From Gigantopelta aegis (lineage: Eukaryota > Mollusca > Gastropoda > Neomphalida > Peltospiridae): a DNA stretch of 64,000 bases. The stretch is taken from assembly GCF_016097555.1 (NCBI RefSeq), contig NC_054701.1:32470008-32534007 (forward strand). Reading direction: 5' to 3'. Position numbers and translations under genes: made by a program. Positions 23,711 through 34,769 of the stretch are shown here, one piece after another (the stretch's first letter is position 1; each line of letters opens with the position of its first letter). Below the pieces are notes generated by a model. It saw only the letters and a list, made by a program, of their open reading frames with translations, ran no database searches and was not told the DNA's origin.

Positions 23711-23750
23711 GTGCAAGCTGATTTCGACCCACCAAAAACTTTTCAAGAGG
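23711..23750 (+). pseudogene. IAP exon 3 (short)
   Basis: Acceptor ttttatcag, donor gtaagc; phase matches exon 2. Encodes VQADFDPPKTFQE. A look-alike acceptor at 23578 would give VETDFKLSA-stop. A possible last exon after the tatag at 25282-25283 (GGLPFPREVHPCYLYFTCRG...) fits phase but has no family support. Confidence 0.6.
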
Positions 23751-23810
23751 GTAAGCTTGTCATGTTTATATTTTAACATATTAATGAATTATCTCCCTTA
23801 TATCTGGTGG

Positions 23811-24112
23811 TAAGATCTAGCTCAGTTGGTAGAATGCTCGCCTGAGGTTCTTGCATCATAAGATCGAACCACCGCAGTGGACCCATTCTCTAATTGTTTT
23901 TTTCATGTCCCAATCAGTGCACCATGAATGATACATCACAGGCTGTCAGGCTGTCTGTGGGAAAGTGCATATAAAAGATCCATTGAGCTAATGGGAAAAT
24001 ATAGTGCGTTTTCTCTAAGACTTAGAGTAAAAAATTACCAAATGTTTGACATTCAATAGCTAAAATCAGTGTGCTCTACTCTAGTGGTGTTGTTAAACTA
24101 AACAAACTTTAA
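23811..24112 (+). repeat. SINE with a second tRNA-like head, type-A tail
   Basis: Head ctagctcagttggtagaatg with B-box aagatcgaaccacc, different from the gacgtagcccagtgg head; core and tail shared. Confidence 0.82.
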
Positions 24113-24479
24113 CTCCCTTATATGTAATAACCTACAACTTACTGTATCATATGTTGTAACTACATGGATTTATATAGAGTTTTTGCCAGGGTCCTATCCC
24201 TGATAGGATTGGGAAAATCAGCAGGAGTAAATCATACTTAGGATATTTTTTTCAGGCTACTGAATGATGCAGAAAACTTATGTTAAATTAATTTATTACA
24301 ACAGACATAATTAAATATATAAATTGGGAACTTTTAGTCCAGACATTGGGACTTTTCAGTGCCACTTGCTTTTGAGAGGGGTCCTATGTTCGAACCCAAA
24401 GAACATTTGGATAAATGCCTGACCTATGACAACTACTTGTACTAGACTATTATAGTTTGTCCATTAAACTAAATAGGGT

Positions 24480-24718
24480 TCCAGCTAGTGATCCATAACT
24501 GGTACATCAAAGGTTGTGGTATTTAATATTGTCTTGTCTATGGGACAATTCATATAAAAGACCACTTGTCGCTTTACTGTTAGGAATAGCTTATGTGAAA
24601 GCAGGTTTCCTCACTTTCTCTGTCAACCAAACCGTAAATGTTAGATACCAAATAGCCGTAGATAAAAATGTACTACGGTGTTGTTGAGCAATTATTCCTT
24701 TCCTTTCCTTTTACAAGG
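24480..24718 (+). repeat. Highly diverged SINE
   Basis: ttcatataaaagaccacttg and accaaatagccgtagat correspond to core and tail; ends tcctttcctttcc. Confidence 0.5.
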
Positions 24719-25723
24719 ACACCCTGTTTGTATGGTACATTTATCTAATATAAAGATAAAACATTTTATGTTATGACAGCTGAATCTTCCACCAAGTCCA
24801 CCTACCAACATATTGTCATATAGGTCCATATGGGTTATGCAAATCCTGAAACATCATGGCATTTAAAATTCATGGACAGTTATGGAAAATGTAACACAAG
24901 AAGTATGACAATTTGCATTAAGTACATTAGCCAATTTAAAAAAAAAAAAAAATTGGCTATTTTTTTAAGTTTAATAGATAATTTGGTGAATATTCTGCTC
25001 ACCCAAAGCTAGTCCTTGTAATATGTTGATTGTTACAGAAAAAAAATCTTGAAAATAATTTTTAAAAGAAAAGTAATGGAATTTAACTTGATAACAATGT
25101 GCATCAACCCTGTATAAATGTCCCATTTGCAGTGTAAACATTAGCATCATACATGTATACATAATATAAATAACAAAATCATTAACACTTTAAAATTTTT
25201 TTTATCTGCACAAGACAGACTCAAAAGACTATTTAGACAATGTGACTGCTCCTATGAACCACTGTCTTGTGTTTTATGTATAGGAGGACTACCATTTCCC
25301 AGGGAAGTACATCCTTGTTACCTGTACTTTACCTGTAGAGGGATTACCACAGATACTGGCTGGACAAATCTAAACCTGCTCAAGACAGAGCTCACTGGAT
25401 GTTTAAACAGTTGTCATGAATCACTGTTCAAATGTTAGACAGTTAAACATCAGTGGACACTGAAGTTTGAAAATCAAATTTATATGAAAAGTTTAAAATC
25501 TTAAACAATAAGGTTATCCTGATTCCATGCCTTTATATCTGCTCAGTGCTGTCATGTCATATAGTTTTGGCTGTTGAACTTATTAGATATGGAAATTAGT
25601 TTTCCCCGACTTTTGCTTTGCAATGTCTGAAGATATTAAGATGGAATTGTGTTATATAGCTTTAAATGTATAGATCAAGTTTAACTTTGTTAGTGATTTA
25701 CCCATTTTTCAAAGAGTTATGTC

Positions 25724-25923
25724 NNNNNNNNNNNNNNNNNNNNNNNNNNNNNNNNNNNNNNNNNNNNNNNNNNNNNNNNNNNNNNNNNNNNNNNNNNNNN
25801 NNNNNNNNNNNNNNNNNNNNNNNNNNNNNNNNNNNNNNNNNNNNNNNNNNNNNNNNNNNNNNNNNNNNNNNNNNNNNNNNNNNNNNNNNNNNNNNNNNNN
25901 NNNNNNNNNNNNNNNNNNNNNNN
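25724..25923. other. Assembly gap, 200 N
   Basis: Exactly 200 unknown bases, a common placeholder length, so the true gap size is unknown. It could hide the 3' exons (for example a RING exon) of the IAP gene. Confidence 0.99.
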
Positions 25924-25949
25924 TAACTGCACACCTAACACATGCGCTT

Positions 25950-25995
25950 AAGGTGATCTTAACGATAAGATCGCTTTCTGGAACGGGGCCCTGGC
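25950..25995. mobile_element. Right end of GGGGCCCCGTTCC-type MITE, cut by gap
   Basis: gataagatcgctttctgg then aacggggccctgg matches the right end of the complete copy at 48226-48330. The left part must lie in or beyond the N gap. Confidence 0.65.
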
Positions 25996-26521
25996 CACAT
26001 ACTTGTACCTGTATTATTAATGTCACACGTAACAAAATCCACGTACTTTTGTGAAACTGGTTTTTCCTGCTTCACTTTGTTTTTAAAGTTGAATGCACCT
26101 ACTAGTTTTGCCATTTCCAAAAATAATTCCACCAACATCCTGTTGGAAAACCAGCATGTTTTGCTTTACATAAGAATTCATTGAAACAAAACAGACATTG
26201 CGAGTATATATATTTGATATTCTATTTGTCTAGATGACATTAACTATTTTATACCTAGTGTCTAGCATCTTCGTTCTTGAAACAATCACCAGAATACATA
26301 GGCGTACGGGATTCATTTTAAACGAAAATTCCCAAATTTGTATAACAACATTTATTTTATATTTGCATTATTTCCAAACAGCCATATACTATAGGGTTTC
26401 CAACGAATTTATACGCATTTATACATGATTTACAACTAATTTTGTTGGTAGATTGACGGTGAAAAGGTTTCAGGTTAGCTCATTTTGCCCGAATATTTCT
26501 ATCACTTTTACCCGAAGTTGA

Positions 26522-26570
26522 GGATTCGCTCCAGTACTCGCTTTACCACTGAGCTACGTCCCACCCCTAG
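26522..26570 (-). repeat. SINE head fragment
   Basis: ctcgctttaccactgagcta then cgtcccacccc: inverse tRNA-like head only. Confidence 0.6.
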
Positions 26571-26957
26571 GACCATCAGAAACAAGTGAGAGGAACAAAT
26601 CCCAAATATTTGACAGTAACGTTATAGAGTGAAAGCCTCAATTGAACGCGCCTACTTCCGTTAGCTTTTTGTTTGTTGTTTTTGTTTTGTTTTTCTATCT
26701 GTAAATTATTTGGTTAATTGTTTTTTCTTTTTATTATTTATTTTTTTTTTTGCCGGGGTGGGGGGAGCGGCATATAGCAGAAGGTATAAGGTTTCAAAGC
26801 AAAAGTAATGAATATTATGCAACTTTAGTAATGTACCTATAAAGCTGATAAGTCCTGGAATCTCACCCAGGTACCGGTTTCTGCCCGTAGCGAGTTTTAT
26901 TGACTCGGCGGGAAGGTGTAATTCCCCATTACAGACTGCTTTCATACTAACTAGGGA

Positions 26958-27350
26958 CCGGCCTCGGTGGCGTCGTGGCAGGCCATCGGTCTACAGGCTG
27001 GTAGGTACTGGGTTCGGATCCCAGTCGAGGCATGGGATTTTTAATCCAGATACCGACTCCAAACCCTGAGTGAGTGCTCCGCAAGGCTCAATGGGTAGGT
27101 GTAAACCACTTGCACCGACCAGTGATCCATAACTGGTTCAACAAAGGCCATGGTTTGTGCTATCCTGCCTGTGGGAAGCGCAAATAAAAGATCCCTTGCT
27201 GCCTGTCGTAAAGAAGAGTAGCCTATGTGGCGACAGCGGGTTTCCTCTAAAAACAGTGTCAGAATGACCATATGTTTGACGTCCAATAGCCGATGATAAG
27301 ATTAAAAATCAATGTGCTCTAGTGGCGTCGTTAAATAAAACAAACTTTAC
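26958..27350 (+). repeat. SINE with third tRNA-like head, type-A tail
   Basis: The head ccggcctcggtggcgtcg can form a tRNA acceptor stem (gcctcg with cgaggc) and T-arm (ctgggttcggatcccag). A shared core then runs from about 27115, and the tail from tgtttgacgtccaatagcc. Confidence 0.85.
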
Positions 27351-27360
27351 TTTACTAACT

Positions 27361-27890
27361 AGGGCCCCGTTCTGCGAAAGAATTGTAGCTCAGGTTAATT
27401 GTAGTGACTTACGGTGAATTTTACAACTGGCACCGTAAACTTTACAGCCGTTCCACAAAGCAACCTTACGATAGTCGTAAGTTCCCCTTTAATGATTAAA
27501 ATATTCTTTACGAAGAAGTACGAATTAGTTAAATAATGAATTGGTTACCGACTTTTCGGAACATCTTAGATGTATTCATTGGTATCGGACATCCATGAAG
27601 TAACTTTGTCAGTTTATTTGCTAAGCGATAATTTTATAAAAGTTATTTGCTATATATTAGATCCATTTGTATACAAAAAGTTAGTATCCTTCTTAGAAAA
27701 TGACAAAATCATCATTTAACTATCATTTGACAGCTACGTTAGTGGCTTACAACTGCCTCGTACCAATTGTAAATTTTCACAGTAATTTACGACGATAGTA
27801 AGCTGGCGATCGTAGACAAAAATTAAGATCGCGATGGTAGGCATTTACGGCGATAGTAGTGCTAAAATAGCTTCGTGGAACGGGGCCCAG
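27361..27890. mobile_element. MITE with GGGCCCCGTTC terminal inverted repeats
   Basis: gggccccgttctgcgaaag on the left and cttcgtggaacggggccc on the right are inverted. The interior contains many cttacgatag/atcgtaag-like palindromes. 530 bp, non-coding. Same terminal family as 48226-48330. Confidence 0.75.
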
Positions 27891-28080
27891 GAGAGTGTAT
27901 ACATGGGCGTCCGCAGAAATTGACCCAAGGACGGACACGACTTAGACCTATACCACTAAGGTTTCAGGCATTTCCATCCCGAGTCCAGTTTCTGGATAGC
28001 CAGTGGCCTGACCTGGGACAAGTAAAGTTCAACATAGCAACTGCTGGTAAATGACAGGGGCGTGACGTAGCTCAGTGGTA

Positions 28081-31000
28081 GGGGAGAGTGGGGCATAATG
28101 GGATAGTGGGGCATAATGGGATAGTGGGGCATAACGAGAAAGTGGATTTTTGTTGTCTGTAATTTGTCGGCAATTGTCGGAGTATGCCCCGAATATTCCT
28201 TGTACATCACGTGACCTGCAAATGGCAGCGCGCTTTTCTATCAGGTAAGAAGAAACTGTGATTTAAAAAAAAAACTATTTTTTGTCAGTTTCTTGTAAGA
28301 TATTGATTATTTAAAGTTGCAAATATATAAAATGGATCCATTCTATATTAGGTTTGGTTGGTCTTAGATCACATAAACGTTAACATAACAGAGTTTAGTT
28401 TTGATTCATTTGCGGGTGTTGGCTTAGTGGCGGTCAAGTACAAGACCCATGGCTGGGGCATAACAGGATAACATTCCCATTTTGCCCCATAGGCAATCCC
28501 ATTTTGCCCCATAGTAAATCACTTAAAAATATCAAAACATTTGGTCGATCTTTTGTTGAAGTGATGATCCTAAGTTTGTCGAGACATGCAATAAATGGCT
28601 TATGCCTAGGCTACAGCCAATTCTTACCTTAGAAAAGGCAACATCTAATTTTCTAATGGTGCCTTTATAATTGCAGGTCTTCTAGATAGTAGCATATAAA
28701 ATGGTGCGTACATATAAAAGAAAAAACAACCGCCAATCCTGGTCTGAAAATTCCATGGAATGAGCAATCAATGAAGTGAGATCTGGTCGACTTGGCTACC
28801 TTGCTGCCAGCAAGGAATATGATGTTCTGAAGTCCACACTAGAGCATAGGGTGAAAGACAAGAACAAACGAGCAACTGGTTCAACCAAAGGACTTGGTAA
28901 TTTTGAAACAGTATTCCCAAAAGCACTGGAGGAAGAACTGGTGAACTACATATTAAGGATGGAAGAGATATTTCATGGACTGACCACCGTTGATGTGAGA
29001 TTGCTGGCCTTCCAACTGGCGGAGAGAAATGGACTTCCACATAAGTTCCACAGTGAAACTGAGAGAGCTGGCAAAGATTGGCTGGCAAATTTTCTTCGCA
29101 GACACTCTAATTTGTCAATCAGATGTCTTGAAGCCACCTGTGCAGCCAGAGCTAGAGGTTTTAATCGCCAGAGTGTCATGGCATTTTTCACTTTGTTAGA
29201 ATCACTGCAAGAAAAGTACCATTTTGAACCAAGTAGGATTTGCAACGTGGATGAGACAGGAATAGTGGTCGACTTGGCAAGAGATAATGGTGTGGTAATA
29301 TTGTGCCTTCCTCCCCACTGCAGCCATAGATTACAACCACTTGATGTTTCGTTCATGAAACCTCTGAGCACCTTCTACACACAGGAGGTTGAGAAATGCT
29401 CCGTCACAATCCAGGAAAAGTGGTTATAATTTATCAGGTAGCTGAATTATTTGGGCAGACATACATCAGAGCTGTCACTTCTCTCACTGCTGTCAACGGG
29501 TTTAGGAAGACAGGCATTTTCCCAGTGAATAGGGATATCTTCCAGGAACATTACTTTGCACCTGCCGAAACGACAGATGTACCTGTGCATGCTGCAGATG
29601 ACATTGTTGACGCTGCCTCCCCAGTCATTCATACTGATAACCAGCCAGATGAAAACTCTACTATTGGTGCTACCAAGCCAAAGGCGCCCACTCCTCCAGC
29701 ACCATTGCCTAAGGCTACCTCTCAGTCTTGTCGCTCCATCCATTACTGATGCTACCCAACCACAAACACCCACCTCTACGCCACTAGTGCCTAAGGCTAC
29801 CTCTCAGTCTTGTCGTTCCATCTATTACTGATGCTACTCAGCCAAAACCACCTACACCAACACCACCAGTGTCTAAGGATGCGTCGCCAAGTCTTGTCAT
29901 TCCACCCACCATTGGTACTATCAACCCACAAACACCCACCCGCACAGCACCATCGCTCAAGGATGGGTTTGAGGTTCCTCCTGCTCTTCCCTCCACTTCT
30001 GGAGTGGCTTCTCCTAGGGCAAAACCGATGTCCTTTGTTTTACCGTCTGTCATTTCTCCAATTCCGAAGCTCAAAGAAAAGGTTTCTGTGACACGTAAAG
30101 GCATAAAACGTGGATCAACGGTTGTATTAACAAGTAGCCCATAGAAGCAGCAACTCCTTGAACAGCAGAAAGCAAATACAGTGAATAAAGAAATTAGGCC
30201 TAAAACAAAAGGGAAAGGAGCGCAATGTGGTAGTAAGCGTGGCAAGGCCAGCAAAAAGTCTACAGTTGTAACTGAGGGGCCTGCTGGAAACAGAATTGAT
30301 GCTGAAGATGCACAGTGCTTATATTGCAATGATGTATACTCTAATTCGGCTGAAGGTGAAGTTTGGGTTCAGTGTACCACCTGCAAAGGGTGGTCTCACC
30401 AGGACTGTGCAGGGGTTGAGGAGGATGACTTTATTTGTGATATCTGTTCTGACTAAATCACTGTAAATCTGACAGTCGAAGTTCAGAAGTTGAATAGTCA
30501 TGATAGTTGAACCGTTTTTTCTTGTTTGGCCTACTCTGTGAGTTAAGAGTAAAATGTTGTTTTATACAAGGTTTTGACTTATTTACTGATTACTTCCGTA
30601 AAGTGATTTGCTTTTCCCTAGAATTCAGTTTATAAGTCTGTGTTTGGAGGTTAAATGTAAACTCATTTAAAATTTCATTGATGGAAGTTAACTTGACTGA
30701 TGAAAGTTATTCGTTGCATTTTAGGTTTTAGTTATAATCTATTGTGAACAGATGTTCATGCAGTGCTTTTATTCAGTTAATATAAATGATTTGCAGCTTT
30801 GATAGTTTGTCAGAGTTGTTTATTTTTCTGTGATCTGTGGAGGGAGAATGTCATCCCATTATGCCCCATCCATTTCAATTTGTCTCTTTACCAAATCCCA
30901 ATTTACCCCGTAAATGGGACAATATGCGAAATTTCAGACCCTTTTGAAATTTTCACAATATTTGGTTATGCTTTACAATTGCCAGCTGTTGTCTGGTATA

Positions 31001-31114
31001 TTGATAGTTTATAACCTAATGAAGCACAATGTATTACATTTGCCCTTGTAACGCATACCCATGGACAATGAGAGCACAACAAACGTTACGTATCTCATTA
31101 TGCCCCACTCTCCC
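28081..31114 (+). mobile_element. pogo-like DNA transposon (3.03 kb) inserted at TA in a SINE
   Basis: It starts GGGGAGAGTGGGGCATAATG and ends with the inverted cattatgccccactctccc. TA is duplicated (28079-28080, 31115-31116). The SINE head stops at gctcagtggta on the left and resumes at catcgcttgcctgatgc on the right, proving insertion. Extra copies of the tggggcataatggga motif lie in direct (28106, 28123, near 28455) and inverted (28485, 28500, 30855) orientation near the ends, probably transposase-binding sites. TA target and transposase type fit the pogo/Tigger group of Tc1/mariner. Confidence 0.92.
28701..30456 (+). pseudogene. pogo-like transposase pseudogene with C-terminal PHD-like finger
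   Basis: The start is placed at MVRTYKRKNNRQSWSE (28701). Domains: N-terminal helix-turn-helix (GRLGYLAASKEYDVLKSTLE), CENP-B-like DNA-binding half (DWLANFLRRHSNLSIR), DDE start NVDETGI, DDE end LPPHCSHRLQPLDVSFMKPL, then VNGFRKTGIFPVNRDIF, a Pro/Thr-rich linker with ~81-bp tandem repeats (29700-29945), and a C-terminal finger CLYC...WVQCTTCKGWSHQDCAG...FICDIC ending at 30456. Breaks: a TGA at 28761-28763 (CGA to TGA likely), loss of the middle of the DDE domain between DETGI and the second catalytic Asp, a frameshift near 29395 and at least one more in the linker repeats. Not active. Confidence 0.88.
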
Positions 31115-31720
31115 TACATCGCTTGCCTGATGCGCGATCGATCTAGGGTCGATTTCCGTCGGTGGGCCCATTGGGCCATTTCTCGTTCCAGCCAGTGCTC
31201 CACAATTGGTGTAACAAAGGCTGTAGTATGTTCTATCCTGTCTGTGGGATGGTGCATATAAAAGATCCCTTGCTGCTAATCGAAAAGAGTAGCCCATCAA
31301 GTGGCGACAGCGGGTTTCCTCTCTCAATATCTGCGTGGTCCTTAACCTCCGACGCCATATAACCGTAAATAAAATGGGTTGAGTGTGTCGTTAAATAAAG
31401 CATTTCCTTCCTGATCCTTAGCCATATGCCCGACGCCATATAACGCAGTCAGAATGAATGAATATAAAAATTAAGTTTCTTCTTTAGAATATCGATGTTT
31501 TTATAATATACATATAATATAGAAGGTGTTTCTGATCGCCTCAATATTTTCAAAGGCCGGGACTAAATTTTACCTTCCAATATTTCTTACGAATTAAAAA
31601 AAAAAGTATATATAATAGGAAGTAAAATGAAGTGTAAGCTACTACAAACATTAGAATGACCAAAAACACTCTGAATATACAACACTCATATTCTAAACCA
31701 AAACGTGTATTTAACGTCTA

Positions 31721-31993
31721 TTTTCATTTTGTTTCAACTTATTTTCGTGCTTATATCCAATTAAGGTTCAAGCAAGCTGTCCTGGGCACAGTGACACACC
31801 TCAGCTATCTGGGTTTTCTGTCCAGAACAGTGGGTTCATGGGGTTAGTTGTTAGTGGTTAGTGATATATAAGATGATGTAGTGTGGCCTTACACTTACCC
31901 ATTGGGTAGGACGGGAGCCGGTACGGGGCTGCGAACTCAGTACATATCAGCCATATGTCCGCTGGCGTAACCACGACACCACCGAGACCGGTT
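31721..31993 (-). repeat. SINE with fourth head type
   Basis: Inverse of the copy at 32089-32384: gtttcaacttattttcgtgc on one end, gacaccaccgagaccgg on the other. Confidence 0.75.
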
Positions 31994-32088
31994 TTAATGT
32001 GTACTTTTAATTGTTAAACGAGTTATGTTAGTCAAAAATACTTTACACTAACAACAAACGCACGACAGTCTCTTCAACGACAGCCAAC

Positions 32089-32384
32089 CGGCCTCGGTGG
32101 CGCAGAGGTTAAGCCATCGGACTACGGGCTGGTAGGTACAGGCTTCGCAGCCCGGTACCGGCTCCAACCCAGAGCGAGTTCTTAAGGACTCAATGCCACT
32201 ACACCCTCTTCTCTCTCACTAACTACTAACCAACTAACAACTAACCCACTGTCCTGAAAACACAGCCCATATAGCTTAGGTGTGTGTGTGGGTGTGGGTG
32301 TGGGTGTGTGTGTCTGTATGAGTGCCCAGGACAGCGTACATGAACCTTAATTGGATATAAGCACGAAAATAAGTTGAAATGAAA
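32089..32384 (+). repeat. SINE (fourth head) with 15-bp target duplication
   Basis: Head cggcctcggtggcgcagagg; 3' end ggatataagcacgaaaataa. TCAACGACAGCCAAC lies on both sides (32074-32088, 32385-32399), the mark of LINE-driven retroposition. Confidence 0.85.
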
Positions 32385-32399
32385 TCAACGACAGCCAAC

Positions 32400-33339
32400 A
32401 CATAGTTACATCAATAAAAGATAATATTTGGTGACACGTAATTGCCATGGGTTATTGTTAAATTGGGAGCACCAATTAAAATCCATGGTGTCCTTGATTT
32501 CTGTAATTTAGTTTCACAGAATAACAATTAATTGAATCGTACATGAACAGCTACATATAAAAATTACATTTGATTCTGAATAGAGTTGTAAATGTTGCAC
32601 TGTGACAATTAATAGAGATTATGTGTGTGTCTTCACATCCGGATAAATTCTTGGAGGTAGATTTTAAAAACTTGATATGCATAATTAATTAATAAGTTAT
32701 TTCATTGATTCATTAATTCATTTAATCGTATGTTCACGGTAAGTACATAGCAACGCGATACGTGTCGGCTTGCATTACAAATACAATGACTGGCCTTTCC
32801 TACTTTCGTTTTAATATCATGTTCTGACATGTCGGTAGGGAAATTCCCAACTATTTCAAATCCTTGTATATTACTCCCTAAATATAATTAATATTTGTAA
32901 TTACACATTAAAATGAACTACGTTTTTAAAATAAGATTATTTTGTGTACTATAAATCATAAAATATATATCTTTTATACATCACGTGACCTGATGTTGTG
33001 AGGGTTATATAGCCAATATGTGTATGTTCTGTCGGTCCTTGGGTTTGGACGTGTGGTGTGCGTGGTGAGGTGAGGATCACATCATGGTGGGTTCGACTCC
33101 GCAATCGGTCACTGTGATGGATCTCGGTTACTGCGTGGGCTTCACTTCAGGCTCTTGGGCTGCACGGAAATTCACAAACATTTTTTTTTTTTTTTTCTTT
33201 TTGTGTGTCCGTATACCTTATTTTTATTATATATGTTTTTAAATGTATATACGATGCAATTGCAACAACGGTCCCATTGTGTATAAAACAATTTTAGTTA
33301 ATTAATTAATTTAAAATTAATTAGTTAATAAAACTTTTG
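32400..33339. other. Intergenic, no gene seen
   Basis: AT-rich sequence with a T run near 33180. A ggtgggttcgactccgc stretch near 33088 resembles a tRNA B-box, but no cloverleaf is apparent. Confidence 0.4.
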
Positions 33340-33642
33340 GTTGTTTTGTTTAACGACACCACTAGAGCACATTGATTTATAAATCATCGGCTATTGGATG
33401 TCAAACATTTGGTAATTTAGACATATAGTCTTAGAGGGAACCCGCTACATTTTTCCATTATGCACCATCCCACAGACAGGATAGCACATGCCACGGCCTT
33501 TGTTTCATTCATTCATTCATTGTTATACCAGTCGTTATGTACTGGCTGGAACGAGAAATAACCAATGGGCCCACCGACGGGGATCGATCCCAAACCGACC
33601 ACGCATCAATCGAGCACTTTACCACTGGGCTACGTCCCGTCT
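33340..33642 (-). repeat. SINE, type-A
   Basis: tgttttgtttaacgacacca tail to gggctacgtcccg head; holds a small cattcattcattcatt expansion. Confidence 0.87.
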
Positions 33643-33799
33643 CTAATTAGTTAATGGTTGATTAGTTTTGGAGATAAATATTTATTTGTACGCAGCTCAA
33701 ACGTGCATAAAATTTATTTATTTTTTTACAAAAAAACACACGTTCGCACGTAAACATGCAAGTGTGTCTGTCTCTCAGTTTGTATGTATGTATTTATGT

Positions 33800-33960
33800 A
33801 CTGATCAGTGGCGGATCCAGAAAATCCATTTAGTGGGGCCCAGTGACATGACGTGGAATGCCAAGGGAACTTTGGGGGAGGTTTGGAGGGGGATCGTAAA
33901 AAAAATATGAATCCATAAAACGGGGAATCCATAAAACGACGTAATTTTGGGGGTATTACC
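33800..33960. repeat. Repeat with GTGGCGGATCCAG start
   Basis: gtggcggatccagaaaat is followed by tggggcccagtgac and G-rich sequence. A related gtgacggatccggaaatt is at 37992. Probably a transposon end, but the other end is not seen. Confidence 0.35.
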
Positions 33961-33978
33961 CATGATTACCCATCTCCC

Positions 33979-34062
33979 GCACTTGTGTGTTTTATAGCGT
34001 TATTTAATTTTCAAGTTTTCGCACTTGTGTGTTTTATAGCGTTATTTAATTTTCAAGTTTTT
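33979..34062. repeat. 42-bp tandem duplication
   Basis: Two near-identical copies starting gcacttgtgtgttttatagc at 33979 and 34021. Confidence 0.9.
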
Positions 34063-34259
34063 GGGATAGGCATTTTTAGCATTCTTCGTGCAATGGGCAA
34101 TAAAAGTTCACACATGAGCAAATTGAAATTTTAACTGACTTGGTGATTGAAAACCCGATATTTGTTACCAATCCTTAAGTGAATATAAGTACCAGATCTG
34201 AACCAGCAATTGCTGGACGAAGATAGCAAGAAAATTCAACGTCCAAGACATGACAGGTG

Positions 34260-34286
34260 CAATAATAATAATAATAATAATAATTT
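34260..34286. repeat. (AAT)n microsatellite
   Basis: About eight aat units. Confidence 0.9.
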
Positions 34287-34769
34287 ATTAGTATGCTACT
34301 ATTATACACGCATATCAATGGAAAGTTGATAAAGACAACCATCATAATTAATTAAAATAATATTAGGTTCACTAAACGGGATGCAGTCGATTCGTCCACT
34401 GGACAATTCGTCCACTGAGGAACTCGAGACGATTCGTCCACTACACAAAATCAGTTCCGGACGATTCGTCCACTGGGTTTTTATTTCCCCAGTACATTTC
34501 GTCCACGGCCTAAATAATGTGTACTACATGTACGTGGGGGCTAAATAAATTATTAGATATATTTTACCCCATATTTTTTTTTGCTGTGTCATAAATTTAC
34601 AAAGGTGAAAATAAATGATATTGCATTAGATTACGCTTGGTATATGTTTTTGTAACAATGCTCTGCAGACATAATTATTTGGTGTTTCTATTTGTTCGGT
34701 TATCATTTGTTTCTATAATGTACGCCTTTCACGCTACATGTCGTAGGATGTTTTTAGTACAATATGCCC

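Larger units (their letters stand above)
20054..23750 (+). pseudogene. Inhibitor-of-apoptosis (BIR-repeat) gene, disrupted
   Basis: IAP/BIRC proteins bind caspases or signalling partners through zinc-binding BIR domains. Seen: start MADDQPTDMSSEYARLASFG; BIR1, degenerate (CFAC...H...C, with four extra residues between His and the last Cys, made by a cttagt duplication); BIR2, canonical C-x2-C-x16-H-x6-C (CVFCGLTLLF to HEQEAAHC); BIR3, split by an intron, canonical (CFCCGLGLKSW to HARLSPQC). Exons: 20054-20992, 22069-22229, 23711-23750. Two lesions: the frame changes at the (AT)n run near 20481-20490, between BIR1 and BIR2, and a TAA stop (20959-20961) lies in the BIR3 lead-in before GFYYTG. 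No RING or CARD is seen before the gap at 25724. Either a pseudogene, a null allele or assembly error. Confidence 0.85.
28056..31412 (+). repeat. SINE, type-B, split by the pogo-like transposon
   Basis: Head part 28056-28080, remainder 31115-31412. The join across the insertion restores a normal SINE. Confidence 0.9.

Noticed and set aside
25284-25440. Possible last IAP exon GGLPFPREVHPCYLYFTCRG...
   Set aside because: Phase fits exon 23711-23750, but there is no RING, CARD or conserved motif; kept only as a remark.
25666-26054. Frames made of X residues
   Set aside because: Artefact of the 200-N gap.
26958-27035. Genuine tRNA gene
   Set aside because: The acceptor stem and T-arm can form, but the same sequence recurs at 61684 fused to a SINE core, so it is a SINE head.
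33060-33115. tRNA-like B-box ggtgggttcgactccgc
   Set aside because: No convincing acceptor stem or A-box at the right distance.
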